In this document: positions 43,095 to 52,085 of the stretch, piece by piece | Position numbering within the stretch: the first letter of the stretch is position 1 | Layout: each line of letters starts with the position of its first letter | Source: an uncultured Prolixibacteraceae bacterium | GTDB lineage: Bacteria > Bacteroidota > Bacteroidia > Bacteroidales > Prolixibacteraceae | Assembly: GCA_937915865.1 (NCBI GenBank) | Contig: CALGIG010000076.1 | Span: forward strand, 124,001-188,000 | DNA: 64,000 nucleotides | Reading direction: 5' to 3' | The notes under the pieces: model-generated | The model's input: the letters and a program-made list of their open reading frames with translations, nothing else | Told to the model about the DNA's origin: nothing | Databases searched by the model: none | Program-made: the position numbers and the translations under genes

Positions 43095-43394
43095 TTATAA
43101 AATATGTATAAGGGCCAGTGCAATGTCGTTTACCGGGACAACACCTTTACTCGTCCAATGAATTTCGCCTCTGCGAAATAAGATGATGGCTGGCAAATTG
43201 TTGATTTTATAATGATTAGCTATGTCTGGAAAATGATCGACATTCACTTTAATGATCCGAATGTTGCTACGAAATTGTTCTTTTACTTCTTTTAAAACAG
43301 GCGGAATTTGCCTGCAGGGAATGCACCAGTCAGCATAAAAATCGACTAAAACTGGTTTTGACGAATTGATTATCTGGTTAAACCGTTTTGTCAT
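43095..43394 (-). CDS. Thioredoxin
   Basis: A 99-residue thioredoxin without signal peptide. The active site is W23-C-I-P-C27 (FYADWCIPCRQIPP), isoleucine replacing the usual glycine, and the cis-proline loop is NLPAIILF. It starts inside the last codons of the DUF6132 gene (overlap 4 bp). The pair repeats the arrangement at 1151-1866, where the thioredoxin is a lipoprotein. Target unknown. Confidence 0.9.
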   Translation of the reverse strand: MTKRFNQIINSSKPVLVDFYADWCIPCRQIPPVLKEVKEQFRSNIRIIKVNVDHFPDIANHYKINNLPAIILFRRGEIHWTSKGVVPVNDIALALIHIL

Positions 43395-43606
43395 TTTTTT
43401 CTGCTTTTAAAGTATGCAACAATTCCCTGGATTAAATCACCAACCAGGTATCCGGCCACCATTCCCCATAGGGTTGAAAAATACCATACCGATTTAATTG
43501 GACAGGTTCCTGATGAACAGCCAACAAATTTCCAATAAAGAAATCCAACTATTCCTCCTGTAACTATGGATATAACAGTTATAACCAACGCTCTCTTATC
43601 TTTCAT
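43391..43606 (-). CDS. DUF6132 family small membrane protein, second copy
   Basis: A 71-residue protein with two membrane helices around VGCSSGTCPIKSVWYF, the DUF6132 signature also seen at 1151-1396. It is translationally coupled to the thioredoxin gene that follows. Function unknown; the repeated pairing points to a thiol-redox partnership at the membrane. Confidence 0.78.
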   Translation of the reverse strand: MKDKRALVITVISIVTGGIVGFLYWKFVGCSSGTCPIKSVWYFSTLWGMVAGYLVGDLIQGIVAYFKSRKK

Positions 43607-43765
43607 TTGTCAATCAGATGGTTTTAGATTACAGAAACACAAAAGAGTTTGATTGGTTCGTGATCCCTGATCAAAATAAAATATATACCATAGATAATTT
43701 TGATCTACAGTTAGTAAAAGCTCGATTTCTCCAGATAATGAGCCCAAATATTGATTCTTAAAAGA

Positions 43766-44104
43766 TTATTTTATAAAATCCTGGCGTATAGGATTAAAAC
43801 TGTCGATTAACCTGGCTTTTTCGGTAAGGACTTTTACCGTATGTTTTTTTCCGGAAGGAACAGCAAACATATCGCCAGGACGAAGATGCTGCTCCTGCTC
43901 GCCTTCACAATAAAAAATTACTTCGCCCAAAGCAATATAGCTGGTTTGCTCATGTGGATGTGAGTGATAAGGTTCAGCTTCGGCCCAAGGTCCATCGGTG
44001 AAATCGACTACAACAGTCATTAAATTTGGAGTATAAATAATTCGGCGTTCAAGACCTGGGCGAACAAATTCGGGAGTTATTTCTGAGTATTTTGCTACTG
44101 ACAT
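43766..44104 (-). CDS. KdgF-like cupin, unsaturated uronate linearisation
   Basis: A 112-residue single cupin. Metal-binding motif 1 is PYHSHPHEQTSYIALGEVIFYCEGEQEQHLRPGDMFAVPSGKKHTV, which gives two histidines and a glutamate plus the distal histidine. The HSHPHEQ pattern is that of KdgF, which converts cyclic 4,5-unsaturated uronates into the linear ketose form. This fits the lyase and GH88/GH105 products made by the locus. Assignment rests on motif and context. Confidence 0.78.
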   Translation of the reverse strand: MSVAKYSEITPEFVRPGLERRIIYTPNLMTVVVDFTDGPWAEAEPYHSHPHEQTSYIALGEVIFYCEGEQEQHLRPGDMFAVPSGKKHTVKVLTEKARLIDSFNPIRQDFIK

Positions 44105-44161
44105 ATTTTATTGATTTATGAGCTGAGTATTTACAATTTTACTTAGTTGTTATTCAGTTTT

Positions 44162-45067
44162 TTATTTCAATGCTTTCTTTATTTGTTTGGTAGTTATTTC
44201 ATCGCGATAAATAATCAGGCTGTATTTTAGAATTAAAGGTTTATCAAAAGGGATGGGAAATGCTGTTTTTCCCGGAAATACAGCATTTTGCATACTGGCA
44301 GATTTTCTGAGAATCCAGCTTTTATTGGGTTCAGGATTTGACTCATTGGCAATTATTACAACTCCACCTGGCTTATTTCCTTTTAAAAAGCCGCCGCTAA
44401 TATTCATGAAACTTCCACAGTTAACAGCAGTGTTTTGTGGTTCAACAGAGCCACTTTGGCCTGAAAATTTTACATCTGACGGAAGTTTCAGCCTTGCTGA
44501 AAAACCACCATACCCTTTTTCATCAGCCGATCCCCCAATTGATAAACGATCAGTCAGTGCTTTTATCTGAATTTCAAAATCAATCCGCCGGTAATTTCCT
44601 GTTTTGGGAAACATGGTAATTTGTGTGTTTTCCTTAATAAATGCTTCCAACCCGTTTTTCCATTGAGGCGATTTCCATTCTACTGTTGTATTCAGAACAC
44701 CTGCTCCTTTTTGTAATCGGTATTCGAAATTGGTTACCTTTTGTTGGAAATCTTTCAACTCCCAACCATCAGCAACCTGTTTCCCATCAATAAGTATCTG
44801 ATGCCATGCCCAAAAAATACCCCTGTGATGCAAGTGGTCTTCCGGAAAATCTTCGGTTAACCGACTGCCATCAACTCCATAAAATGGGTGCAAGTAATTA
44901 CATCTGCTGTATTGCCCATTCTTATCCTTCGGACTCTTTTGATAGAAAAAAATACTGTCGTTTCCTTCCATAAACAGAAATCCTCCGGGTTTTACCACCA
45001 TATTAATTTGTGATATTCCTGAAAAAGAGAATAACATAAATAAGATAGCAGGCATTAGTTTAAGCAT
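44162..45067 (-). CDS. DUF6807 (PmoA-type) secreted protein
   Basis: A 301-residue protein with signal peptide ending FSGISQ. The family pattern is SRCNYLHPFYGVDGSRLTEDFPEDHLHHRGIFWAWHQILIDG and, near the end, GGVVIIANESNPEPNKSWILRKS. Members are common in carbohydrate catabolic clusters, but their reaction is not established; the old name PmoA (methane oxygenase) is misleading. It ends 57 bp before the cupin. Confidence 0.8.
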   Translation of the reverse strand: MLKLMPAILFMLFSFSGISQINMVVKPGGFLFMEGNDSIFFYQKSPKDKNGQYSRCNYLHPFYGVDGSRLTEDFPEDHLHHRGIFWAWHQILIDGKQVADGWELKDFQQKVTNFEYRLQKGAGVLNTTVEWKSPQWKNGLEAFIKENTQITMFPKTGNYRRIDFEIQIKALTDRLSIGGSADEKGYGGFSARLKLPSDVKFSGQSGSVEPQNTAVNCGSFMNISGGFLKGNKPGGVVIIANESNPEPNKSWILRKSASMQNAVFPGKTAFPIPFDKPLILKYSLIIYRDEITTKQIKKALK

Positions 45068-45100
45068 TTTTCTAATTTAAGTTTAGATTGGCTAAAATAC

Positions 45101-45136
45101 TAAAAAAGAAAACTCCCCAAATTTTTTGGGGAGTTT
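45101..45136 (-). terminator. Rho-independent terminator after the Gfo/Idh/MocA gene
   Basis: AAACTCCCCAA (45110-45120) pairs with TTGGGGAGTTT (45126-45136). Read leftwards the stem is followed by TCTTTTTTAG. It separates the Gfo/Idh/MocA gene from the DUF6807 gene. Confidence 0.8.
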
Positions 45137-45171
45137 GTAAAAAAGCACTTTATCTAATTAACAACCATATA

Positions 45172-46518
45172 CTATAGTTTTGGTTCCCAACCTTTTTGAT
45201 ATTCGCGCGACCAAAGTTTGATTCCTTCTTTATCGAGAATATGCCCGTTTTGAGAATCAATTTTGTAAGATTTTCCAATACGGTATGAAATATTAGCGTA
45301 ATGAACCATCATTTGACTGATGGCGCCTTCTTCAATCGGTGAATTGAGTTTGCTTTCTTTTCCCCTGATAACATTGAAGAAATTAACAATATGGGTATCG
45401 GTCATATCGCCACCACCACCTAGTGCTGTTCCGGCTTCGCTGCCCGATGATTTACTGTCTTTCACCTTTTTACCCATTCGGTCGTACAACGTATAGCCAT
45501 CTCTGTTAACGAAGACTGTTCCTTCGCTGCCGTAAATAACAGTTCCACGGTCGCTTCCATACGTATTGTAACCTTCGCGGCTTTTTCCGTCCCATTTAAT
45601 AATTTTATTGCCGGGGAAGCGGAAAGTTGCATCCATTGTGTCGTACATCACCCAGCCATCGTTTTTGAAGTGACGTTTTGCTGCTTCAACATCAACATAT
45701 TCGGGATAGTTGACTTGTAATGCCCAGCGGGCAACATCAAGTTCGTGAGTAGCATTGTTCCCGGTCTCGGCAGTTCCCCATACCCAGCCATACCAATGCC
45801 AGTTGTAATCCCAAATATTGTCCATGTATTCCTGGTGAGGCGCCGGACCCTGCCAAAGGTCCCAATCCAAACCTTCAGGAGCTGGTGCTTTTTTTGCGAC
45901 AGGCACTTCTCCCCTGTTGTTCGAATAAAATGCAACAGCTTTATAAACATCGCCAATAATTCCTTTGTGAATTTCAGCTATAATTTCCTGCGATTCTTTT
46001 GCCGAACGCTGCTGGTTTCCCATTTGCACAACTTTGCCATATTTTTTCTGGAAGGCGACAAGCAGCTCTCCTTCGTGCGGATTATGACTACATGGTTTTT
46101 CGATATAAACATGTTTACCGGCCTGCATAGCCATCCATGTTCCGGGAGCGTGCCAATGATCGGGTGTTGCATTGAAAATAGCATCAACTTTCTGGTCGTT
46201 CCAAACTTCGTGAATATCGTTTACCAATTTGGCTTCTCCAGATACTTTTCCGTTCAATTGTTTGGCAACTTTTTCGCGTTGTTTCTTCATTACATCGCAA
46301 ATGTAAGCGACATCCACGTTGTTATCTTTGTTTTGAAGAGCGGAATAATAGGCTCCTACTCTTCGTCCACATCCCATTAGTGCTACTGATAATCTGTCGT
46401 TGGCTCCAATAATTCTGGAATAACTTTTGGCCGAGAAACCTGAAACAGCTCCGCCAATTGTAATTCCGGCTGCGCCAACGGCAACATTGCGAATAAACTC
46501 GCGACGATTTGTTGTCAT
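45172..46518 (-). CDS. Gfo/Idh/MocA family oxidoreductase with Tat signal
   Basis: A 448-residue NAD(P)-dependent sugar oxidoreductase or glycosidase-type protein. The N-terminus NRREFIRNVAVGAAGITIGGAV is a Tat signal. The nucleotide-binding fold follows (SVALMGCGRRVGAYYSALQ, with ATPDHWHAPGTWMAMQAGKHVYIEKPCSHNPHEGE), and the C-terminal domain contains GTAETGNNATHELDVARWAL. Exported members such as GH109 act on sugars in the periplasm; the substrate here is not known. The gene follows DUF1080 by 30 bp. Confidence 0.88.
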   Translation of the reverse strand: MTTNRREFIRNVAVGAAGITIGGAVSGFSAKSYSRIIGANDRLSVALMGCGRRVGAYYSALQNKDNNVDVAYICDVMKKQREKVAKQLNGKVSGEAKLVNDIHEVWNDQKVDAIFNATPDHWHAPGTWMAMQAGKHVYIEKPCSHNPHEGELLVAFQKKYGKVVQMGNQQRSAKESQEIIAEIHKGIIGDVYKAVAFYSNNRGEVPVAKKAPAPEGLDWDLWQGPAPHQEYMDNIWDYNWHWYGWVWGTAETGNNATHELDVARWALQVNYPEYVDVEAAKRHFKNDGWVMYDTMDATFRFPGNKIIKWDGKSREGYNTYGSDRGTVIYGSEGTVFVNRDGYTLYDRMGKKVKDSKSSGSEAGTALGGGGDMTDTHIVNFFNVIRGKESKLNSPIEEGAISQMMVHYANISYRIGKSYKIDSQNGHILDKEGIKLWSREYQKGWEPKL

Positions 46519-46548
46519 ATTAAGTGGTTTATGTGTTTTGTAGTTTAG

Positions 46549-47892
46549 TTATTCAATTTTCCTGATTTTTATGCTTCTGAATTTTACCTGATCCTGGTGG
46601 TATTGAAGGAGAATAGGTGTTTCTTTCACCATTCCAAAGTCTTTATAATCGGCATATTTGCTGCGAGCAACCAAAGCTTTGTAAATATTCGATCCTCGCA
46701 CGTAGTCAACAACCTTCATTCCATTTAGCCAATGCTCAATGTGGTTATCCGGGTTAGCAACAATACGGCATAAATTCCATTCGTTGGCCCCTTTCGTAAA
46801 ACGATCCTGTTTGTCTGATGGGATTAAATCATAAAGTGAAGACAGAGTACGGTTTCCAACAACGCCAGCCTTTGCGTCGGGGTGTCTTTTGTCATCCAAT
46901 ACCTGGTATTCCAGCCCAATGCCTGGTCCACCATTTCCTACATAATATTTAACACCGCTGTTTGCTCCTTCCGCAAAATTAGCTTCAAACTGAAGTTCGA
47001 ATGCTGTGAACTTTTCTTTTGTCACAATGTCAGTTCCTTTTACAGGCGATTCAGGCCGGTTGGCAACCGACATAATTGTTCCATCCACAACTTTCCAACC
47101 TTCAGCCGGAAATTCATCTTTTCCGGCAGCTACCCAGCCATCAGTTGTCTTACCGTCGAACAACAATTTCCATCCCTGTGCTTTTTCAGCATTACTTAGG
47201 TTGTTGGGCAATAGGTTCACTACAAATACATCAGGTGTTTCAGTTGGTGTTAAATCCGATGTTTTGATTTTAATGTTTTTCCAACGGATTTGTTTTCCTG
47301 GTTGGGCATCTTTTCCAATGCCATGTACCTGCAAGGCTATAAAGCCACTTGAAGTCATATCGTCGATTAAATAAGCTACCGGAACGCCATTTAACCAGGT
47401 TCGGATATTGTTCCCGACACATTCAATGCGATAATGGTTCCATTGACCAAGTTTGAAAGCTGCTTTGGCTTTTGGGTTCAATTCACCTGTGTATAACCAT
47501 CCGCGGCGTGCTTCGTCGTATATTCCCGCACTCCATGCACGTGACGAAGGGTCTACTTCACACTGGTAGCCATGCACTCTGCCATTCATTATATCGGGTT
47601 TACTGATACTACGGAATTGAATGCCGGAATTCATGCCATTATCAACCAAAAGGTCAAGTTCAAGAATAAAATCGCTATAATCTTTATCAGTAGCGAGGAA
47701 AGAATTTGGTGTGTTTGGAACAGTTGTTCCGATAATTTCACCGTTTTCAACATGATACTTGGCTTGTCCGTTAAGCTGGTGCCAACCGGTCAAATCTTTG
47801 CCGTTGAAAAGTGAAACCCAACCATCTGATTTTTTTGCAGATACTGAAAAAGTAAGCAATAAAAAAGCAATAAGGATTTGTGGTTTACTCAT
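46549..47892 (-). CDS. Tandem DUF1080 (3-keto-glycoside hydrolase-like) protein
   Basis: A 447-residue secreted protein, signal ending FSVSAKK, with two DUF1080 jelly-roll domains. The first (about 23-210) begins GWVSLFNGKDLTGWHQLNG and contains FILELDLLVDNGMNSGIQFRS. The second (about 238-447) begins GWKLLFDGKTTDGWVAAGKDE and contains FELQFEANFAEGANSGVKYYVGN. Some DUF1080 proteins hydrolyse 3-keto-glycosides made by Gfo/Idh/MocA-type oxidases, so the pairing with the next gene is meaningful. Confidence 0.88.
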   Translation of the reverse strand: MSKPQILIAFLLLTFSVSAKKSDGWVSLFNGKDLTGWHQLNGQAKYHVENGEIIGTTVPNTPNSFLATDKDYSDFILELDLLVDNGMNSGIQFRSISKPDIMNGRVHGYQCEVDPSSRAWSAGIYDEARRGWLYTGELNPKAKAAFKLGQWNHYRIECVGNNIRTWLNGVPVAYLIDDMTSSGFIALQVHGIGKDAQPGKQIRWKNIKIKTSDLTPTETPDVFVVNLLPNNLSNAEKAQGWKLLFDGKTTDGWVAAGKDEFPAEGWKVVDGTIMSVANRPESPVKGTDIVTKEKFTAFELQFEANFAEGANSGVKYYVGNGGPGIGLEYQVLDDKRHPDAKAGVVGNRTLSSLYDLIPSDKQDRFTKGANEWNLCRIVANPDNHIEHWLNGMKVVDYVRGSNIYKALVARSKYADYKDFGMVKETPILLQYHQDQVKFRSIKIRKIE

Positions 47893-47924
47893 AAGGTTAT
47901 TGGTTATTAATTGAAAAATAAAAA

Positions 47925-47955
47925 GTTTCCGTGTGCGATAACGGAAACAAAAATA
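47925..47955 (-). promoter_or_regulatory. Operator/attenuator hairpin and -7 element before the DUF1080 gene
   Basis: GTTTCCGT (47925-47932) and ACGGAAAC (47941-47948) form a perfect 8-bp stem with an 8-nt loop, 33 bp upstream of the start codon. Read leftwards it is followed by TTTTTATTTTT, as in an intrinsic terminator. Just upstream on the same strand is TATTTTTG (complement of 47948-47955), an exact -7 consensus. The site can be a repressor operator at the transcription start or an attenuator. Confidence 0.5.
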
Positions 47956-48102
47956 ATCATTTTATAGATTGATTGTCCAATGTTATTGAACACAAGTGAG
48001 TCAACTTATATTTTGAACGAATTTCGACTGAACTGACTTTATGAATAGTTGCTTATATCTCTCAAAAATTTACACCTTTACGCCCGGTTTAAGTTATACA
48101 GG

Positions 48103-49443
48103 ATGAAGGTTACAATACTTATTATTTATGCCTTAGTTTTATTTCTGATTGGAATTTACTCTTTTCTGAAGATTAAATCCCCATTCGATTATTTCCTGGC
48201 TGGAAAGAAAACGGGAATTTGGCAGATTTCAGGAAGTTTACTGGCGACAATTCTGGGTGGTTCGGCTGTGATGGGTACAATTGGTTTAGCCGAAGCGCAA
48301 TCGTGGGCATCGGCCTGGTATATTCTTGCTGCCAGTTTGGGTTTGTTTGGTTTGCTTCCAATTGTTAAAAGAGTTTATGCTAAAGGTAAATTTACTCTTC
48401 CCGAACTCATTGGCCAATATTATGGCGAAACTGCCCGGAAAGTAACTTCGGTAATTATTCCGGTAGCCTGGTTGGGTGTTGTTGCTGCCCAAATTATTGC
48501 CGGAGCCCAAATACTTGTCAGCTTTTTCAGTTTGTCGTACAGTTCTGGTGTATTTCTGACAGGTATTTTATTCATCTTATATACATTTATTGGAGGGCAG
48601 GTTTCTGTGATGAAAACCGATTTGTTTCAGTCGTTTTTTATTTTAGTTGGAGTTGTTGTAACTGCATTATTGATTCCTTCAGCCAAATTACCTGAATTAC
48701 CTTCATTTACAGCCTGTTTCCCGTTTAATAGTCATTTTTCACCTTTCGATTTGTTTATTCTGATTCTTACTTTCTCAAGTACTTTTGTAGTTGGGCCTGA
48801 TATTTATTCGCGTGTTTTTTGCTCGAAGAATTCAAAAACTGCTTTTCAAAGTGTTTTGGTTGTTGCAGCCATTCTTGTTCCTTTCGGTTTTTTGCTTGCT
48901 TATGTCGGAATTTATGCGGCAACTTTCAATTCGGGTATACAAAACAGCTCAAGCCTTGTAAATCTGGCCAATAGTTTATTGCCCGAATGGGCAACTGGAT
49001 TGCTGGTAGCGGCATTAATTTCGGCAGTACTTTCAACAGCAGCAACTACCCTGCTCACGGCATCTATGATTTTGAGTGAACTGTTTCACAAAGACATTGA
49101 TAACCGGAAATCTTTTCAGCAGACAAAACTTTTGATTGTTGTAGTTGGTATTTTCAGCATGGTTATTTCATTGAAAATCACTTCTATTGTATCGTCACTT
49201 TTACTAGCGCTTTCTTTTTATTCAGGTGCATTTATTATTCCTATGATTGCAGCGTTGTTTAATTTAAAGTACAATAAAAGGCTTGGGATTGCAGCTATGC
49301 TTGTTGGAGGTATTTTTGCTTTATCAGGAAAACTGTTGATGACATTTCATCATGTTGGTGCAGGATCATTTATTTTAATTTCAGGATTTGTTCTCAATGC
49401 TTTGCTTATTTTTATACCATTCGAAAAAAAACTAAATCGATAA
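48103..49443 (+). CDS. Sodium:solute symporter family transporter
   Basis: Start set at 48103 (MKVTILIIYALVLFLIGIYSF); a frame from 48049 adds a polar, unlikely extension. The 446-residue protein has about 12-13 helices. SSS-family marks are SPFDYFLAGKKTGIWQISGSLLATILGGSAVMGTIG and TFIGGQVSVMKTDLFQSFFILVGV, with TFSSTFVVGPDIYSRVFCSKNSKTAF and the later AALISAVLSTAATTLLTASMIL. It should import a sugar acid, sugar or similar solute with sodium. It heads the rightward set with two dehydrogenases. Confidence 0.9.
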   Translation: MKVTILIIYALVLFLIGIYSFLKIKSPFDYFLAGKKTGIWQISGSLLATILGGSAVMGTIGLAEAQSWASAWYILAASLGLFGLLPIVKRVYAKGKFTLPELIGQYYGETARKVTSVIIPVAWLGVVAAQIIAGAQILVSFFSLSYSSGVFLTGILFILYTFIGGQVSVMKTDLFQSFFILVGVVVTALLIPSAKLPELPSFTACFPFNSHFSPFDLFILILTFSSTFVVGPDIYSRVFCSKNSKTAFQSVLVVAAILVPFGFLLAYVGIYAATFNSGIQNSSSLVNLANSLLPEWATGLLVAALISAVLSTAATTLLTASMILSELFHKDIDNRKSFQQTKLLIVVVGIFSMVISLKITSIVSSLLLALSFYSGAFIIPMIAALFNLKYNKRLGIAAMLVGGIFALSGKLLMTFHHVGAGSFILISGFVLNALLIFIPFEKKLNR

Positions 49444-49466
49444 GAACTATAACTTAAACTAAACTT

Positions 49467-50498
49467 ATGAAGTCGCTTGTACTTGAAGAATACAATGAAT
49501 TTGTAATTAAGGATACCGAGATGCCGGAAGTAAAACCCGGTTGGGTATTGGTGCAGGTAAAAGCTTGTGGAATATGCGGCAGCGATGTGCATGGTATGGA
49601 TGGAAGCACTGGCCGCCGAAAACCTCCGGTGATAATGGGACACGAAGCTTCCGGAATAATAAAGCGGATGGCTCCCGATGTTTTTGGTTGGAATATTGGC
49701 GATAGGGTGACTTTCGATTCGACTATTTCGTGTGGAAAATGCTTTTACTGTCAGCGCGGCGAAATCAACCTTTGCGAAAACCGGCGTGTGCTTGGTGTTT
49801 CGTGCGACGAATACCGGCAAGATGGCACTTTTGCTGAATATATCTCGGTTCCGGCAAATATTTTGTATGCTATTCCTGATAATATCAGTTTTGAGAAAGC
49901 AGCTATGGTTGAAGCTGTTTCTGTTGCAGTTCATGCTGTTGCAATAAGCTCAGTTCAGGGAAACGACACGGCTGTTGTTATTGGTTGCGGAATGATCGGC
50001 TTGTTATGTATTCAGGCCTTAAAAGCGGCTGGTTGCGGCAAAGTAATCGCGGTGGATCCGGTTGAGGGTAAGCTCGATTTGGCAATGGAACTTGGTGCCG
50101 ATTTTGCAGTAAAACCTGAAGGTAAAGCTACACTGGACATTGTTTTAAAGGAAACAGATAAACGGGGCGCTGATATCGTAATGGAGGTTGTTGGTATTGA
50201 ATCAACGGTAAATATGGCTATCGACTTTACGCGCAAAGGAGGAACAGTTACTTTGGTCGGGAACCTTTCTCCCGAAGTTAAATTTCCGCTTCAGAAAGTG
50301 GTTACCCGCCAGCTGAAAGTTCAGGGCTCGTGTGCGTCAGCGGGCGAATACCCGCAGTGCCTCGATTTGATTGCTTCGGGACTGATAAATATAGATCCAT
50401 TAATAAGCAAAATTGCTCCACTTGATGAAGGTGATCATTGGTTTCAACGCCTTTACCGCAAAGACCCTAATTTGATGAAAGTGATTTTAAAACCATAA
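49467..50498 (+). CDS. Zinc-dependent alcohol/polyol dehydrogenase (MDR family)
   Basis: A 343-residue medium-chain dehydrogenase. The catalytic zinc site is CGICGSDVHGMDG with GHEASG, and the structural zinc cysteines are CGKCFYCQRGEINLC. The NAD-binding motif is AVVIGCGMIGLLCIQALKAAG. Relatives oxidise polyols, L-threonine or sugar alcohols; galactonate/galactitol-like substrates are possible. It is 23 bp after the symporter gene. Confidence 0.9.
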   Translation: MKSLVLEEYNEFVIKDTEMPEVKPGWVLVQVKACGICGSDVHGMDGSTGRRKPPVIMGHEASGIIKRMAPDVFGWNIGDRVTFDSTISCGKCFYCQRGEINLCENRRVLGVSCDEYRQDGTFAEYISVPANILYAIPDNISFEKAAMVEAVSVAVHAVAISSVQGNDTAVVIGCGMIGLLCIQALKAAGCGKVIAVDPVEGKLDLAMELGADFAVKPEGKATLDIVLKETDKRGADIVMEVVGIESTVNMAIDFTRKGGTVTLVGNLSPEVKFPLQKVVTRQLKVQGSCASAGEYPQCLDLIASGLINIDPLISKIAPLDEGDHWFQRLYRKDPNLMKVILKP

Positions 50499-50509
50499 AA
50501 AATGTTTTG

Positions 50510-50561
50510 GGTTGCGAGTTCCGGGTTACAGAAATAACAACTCGAAACACGTAACGCGCAT
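50510..50561. repeat. Short imperfect intergenic repeat
   Basis: GGTTGCGAGTTCCGGGTTAC and AACAACTCGAAACACGTAAC are partly complementary. Strings like cgagtt..gggttac are frequent between genes in Bacteroidota. It lies between the dehydrogenase and the Gfo/Idh/MocA gene. Confidence 0.3.
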
Positions 50562-50587
50562 ATAGTAACAATTTTACCTACAATACT

Positions 50588-51706
50588 ATGACATTAAACG
50601 TAGCTATAATTGGATGTGCTAAAATTGCACATTTGCATGCCAAGGCTGTTTTACAAATTCCGGAATTACATTTTAAAGCTGTTTGGAGTCGTTCGCCCGA
50701 ATCGGCACAAAAATTTGTTGACCAATATTCGGTGAAAGCCTATTCGTCGATAACCGAAATGGTGAAAACTGAAAACATACAAATTGCCATTATTTGTAGT
50801 GCTCATCCCTACCATGCCAATCCAGCTATTGAAGCGATGGAAGCTGGAGCACACATATTGATCGAAAAACCGCTTGCATCAACGCTTCAGGATTGCGATT
50901 TGATTATTGAAGCTGCGCGAAGAACAGGTAAAAAAGCCGGAGTGGTTAGTCAGCGCCGTTGGTACCAGCCTATTGTCCGGATGAAAACAGCCATTGACGA
51001 AGGTAAAATTGGCATACCGGCGCTTGGCACTATTCAAATGTTGGGTTGGCGCGACCAATCGTACTACGATAGCGATGAGTGGCGTGGATCGTGGAAACTG
51101 GAAGGTGGCGGTGTTTTGGTGAACCAGTCGCCACATCAGCTCGATTTGCTTCAATGGCTGATGGGTGGCGAAATCGACGAAGTTTTTGGTTATTGGAGAA
51201 ACATCAATCATCCGTATATCGAAGTGGAAGACACAGCAGTAGCTTTAATCAGGTTTAAAAATGGCGGGTTAGGCAATATTCTGGTGAGCAACTCACAAAA
51301 GCCCGGCATTTATGGCAAGGTCCATATTCATGGTTCGAATGGGGCAACAGTTGGTTCGCAGCCCGAAGGCGGCGCCATGTTTATTGCCGGAAAAACGATA
51401 ATTGCCGAGCCTCCAAAGCTCGATTTATGGACAGTTCCTGGTGAAGAGCAGTTGATGGAGCAATGGAATAAGATAGATGCCGATGAATTTCATTCGGTTG
51501 ACTCGATGACCTGGTATTTCAAGCAACAAATTCTTGATTTTACAGAAGCGGTGATTAATGATAGAGAACCATTGGTTACAGCTGAAGAAGGCCGCAAAAC
51601 AGTTGAATTGTTTACCGCCATTTATCGCTCGCAACGCGATGGAAAACCGGTAAAATTTCCTTTGAAACCAGAATATAACAGAGAGGATATGGACGGAAGA
51701 CTATAG
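50588..51706 (+). CDS. Gfo/Idh/MocA family sugar dehydrogenase
   Basis: A 372-residue cytoplasmic oxidoreductase without signal peptide. The nucleotide fold is LNVAIIGCAKIAHLHAKAVLQIPE, followed by GAHILIEKPLASTLQDCDLIIEAA with the catalytic lysine of EKP and the C-terminal GGGVLVNQSPHQLDLLQWLMGG. It probably oxidises or reduces a sugar or sugar acid with NAD(P). The third gene of the symporter operon, it lies 90 bp after the dehydrogenase. Confidence 0.9.
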   Translation: MTLNVAIIGCAKIAHLHAKAVLQIPELHFKAVWSRSPESAQKFVDQYSVKAYSSITEMVKTENIQIAIICSAHPYHANPAIEAMEAGAHILIEKPLASTLQDCDLIIEAARRTGKKAGVVSQRRWYQPIVRMKTAIDEGKIGIPALGTIQMLGWRDQSYYDSDEWRGSWKLEGGGVLVNQSPHQLDLLQWLMGGEIDEVFGYWRNINHPYIEVEDTAVALIRFKNGGLGNILVSNSQKPGIYGKVHIHGSNGATVGSQPEGGAMFIAGKTIIAEPPKLDLWTVPGEEQLMEQWNKIDADEFHSVDSMTWYFKQQILDFTEAVINDREPLVTAEEGRKTVELFTAIYRSQRDGKPVKFPLKPEYNREDMDGRL

Positions 51707-51710
51707 TTTT

Positions 51711-51743
51711 AATGAACGGGTGACTTTATGTCACCCGCTCATT
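51711..51743. terminator. Bidirectional terminator between convergent genes
   Basis: AATGAACGGGTGAC (51711-51724) pairs with GTCACCCGCTCATT (51730-51743), one mismatch in 14, with a 5-nt loop. It lies between the convergent Gfo/Idh/MocA gene and hepT. Confidence 0.7.
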
Positions 51744-51749
51744 AATAAC

Positions 51750-52085
51750 CTAGTTATTAAGTAATTCTTCTACTTCTTCTTTCAGTTTGGGTAAATGATT
51801 GATCACAATAGCCCAAATATTTACAGGTTCAACAGAATCGTAGCCATGTATGATTTTGTTTCGTGCATCAACGATTCGCCGGGCGTTTGATATCTGAATT
51901 TCTGGATATATTTTAAGCAATTGATTTACTGCTTCTCCAATAATTTCCAGATTTCTTTCAACTGCGTCCTGAAGCATTTGGTTGTTCTGAAATTCAGTGA
52001 ATGATCTTGGTTCGCCTATGTAATTATCGATATTAGATATACAGGTATGAATGTCAAACAAATACTTCTTTAACTTATTATCCAT
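51750..52085 (-). CDS. hepT: HepT-like HEPN RNase toxin
   Basis: A 111-residue HEPN protein (DUF86). The Rx4HxY motif is R75-N-K-I-I-H80-G-Y82, the RNase site plus the tyrosine that the partner can modify with AMP. Conserved EIIGEAVNQL precedes it. It is the toxin of the MntA/HepT pair. The gene overlaps mntA by 8 bp, so the two are translated together. Confidence 0.92.
   Translation of the reverse strand: MDNKLKKYLFDIHTCISNIDNYIGEPRSFTEFQNNQMLQDAVERNLEIIGEAVNQLLKIYPEIQISNARRIVDARNKIIHGYDSVEPVNIWAIVINHLPKLKEEVEELLNN

Noticed and set aside
45745..46380. 211-aa + strand frame opposite the Gfo/Idh/MocA gene
   Set aside because: Shadow of a well-conserved gene; phenylalanine- and histidine-rich with no domain.
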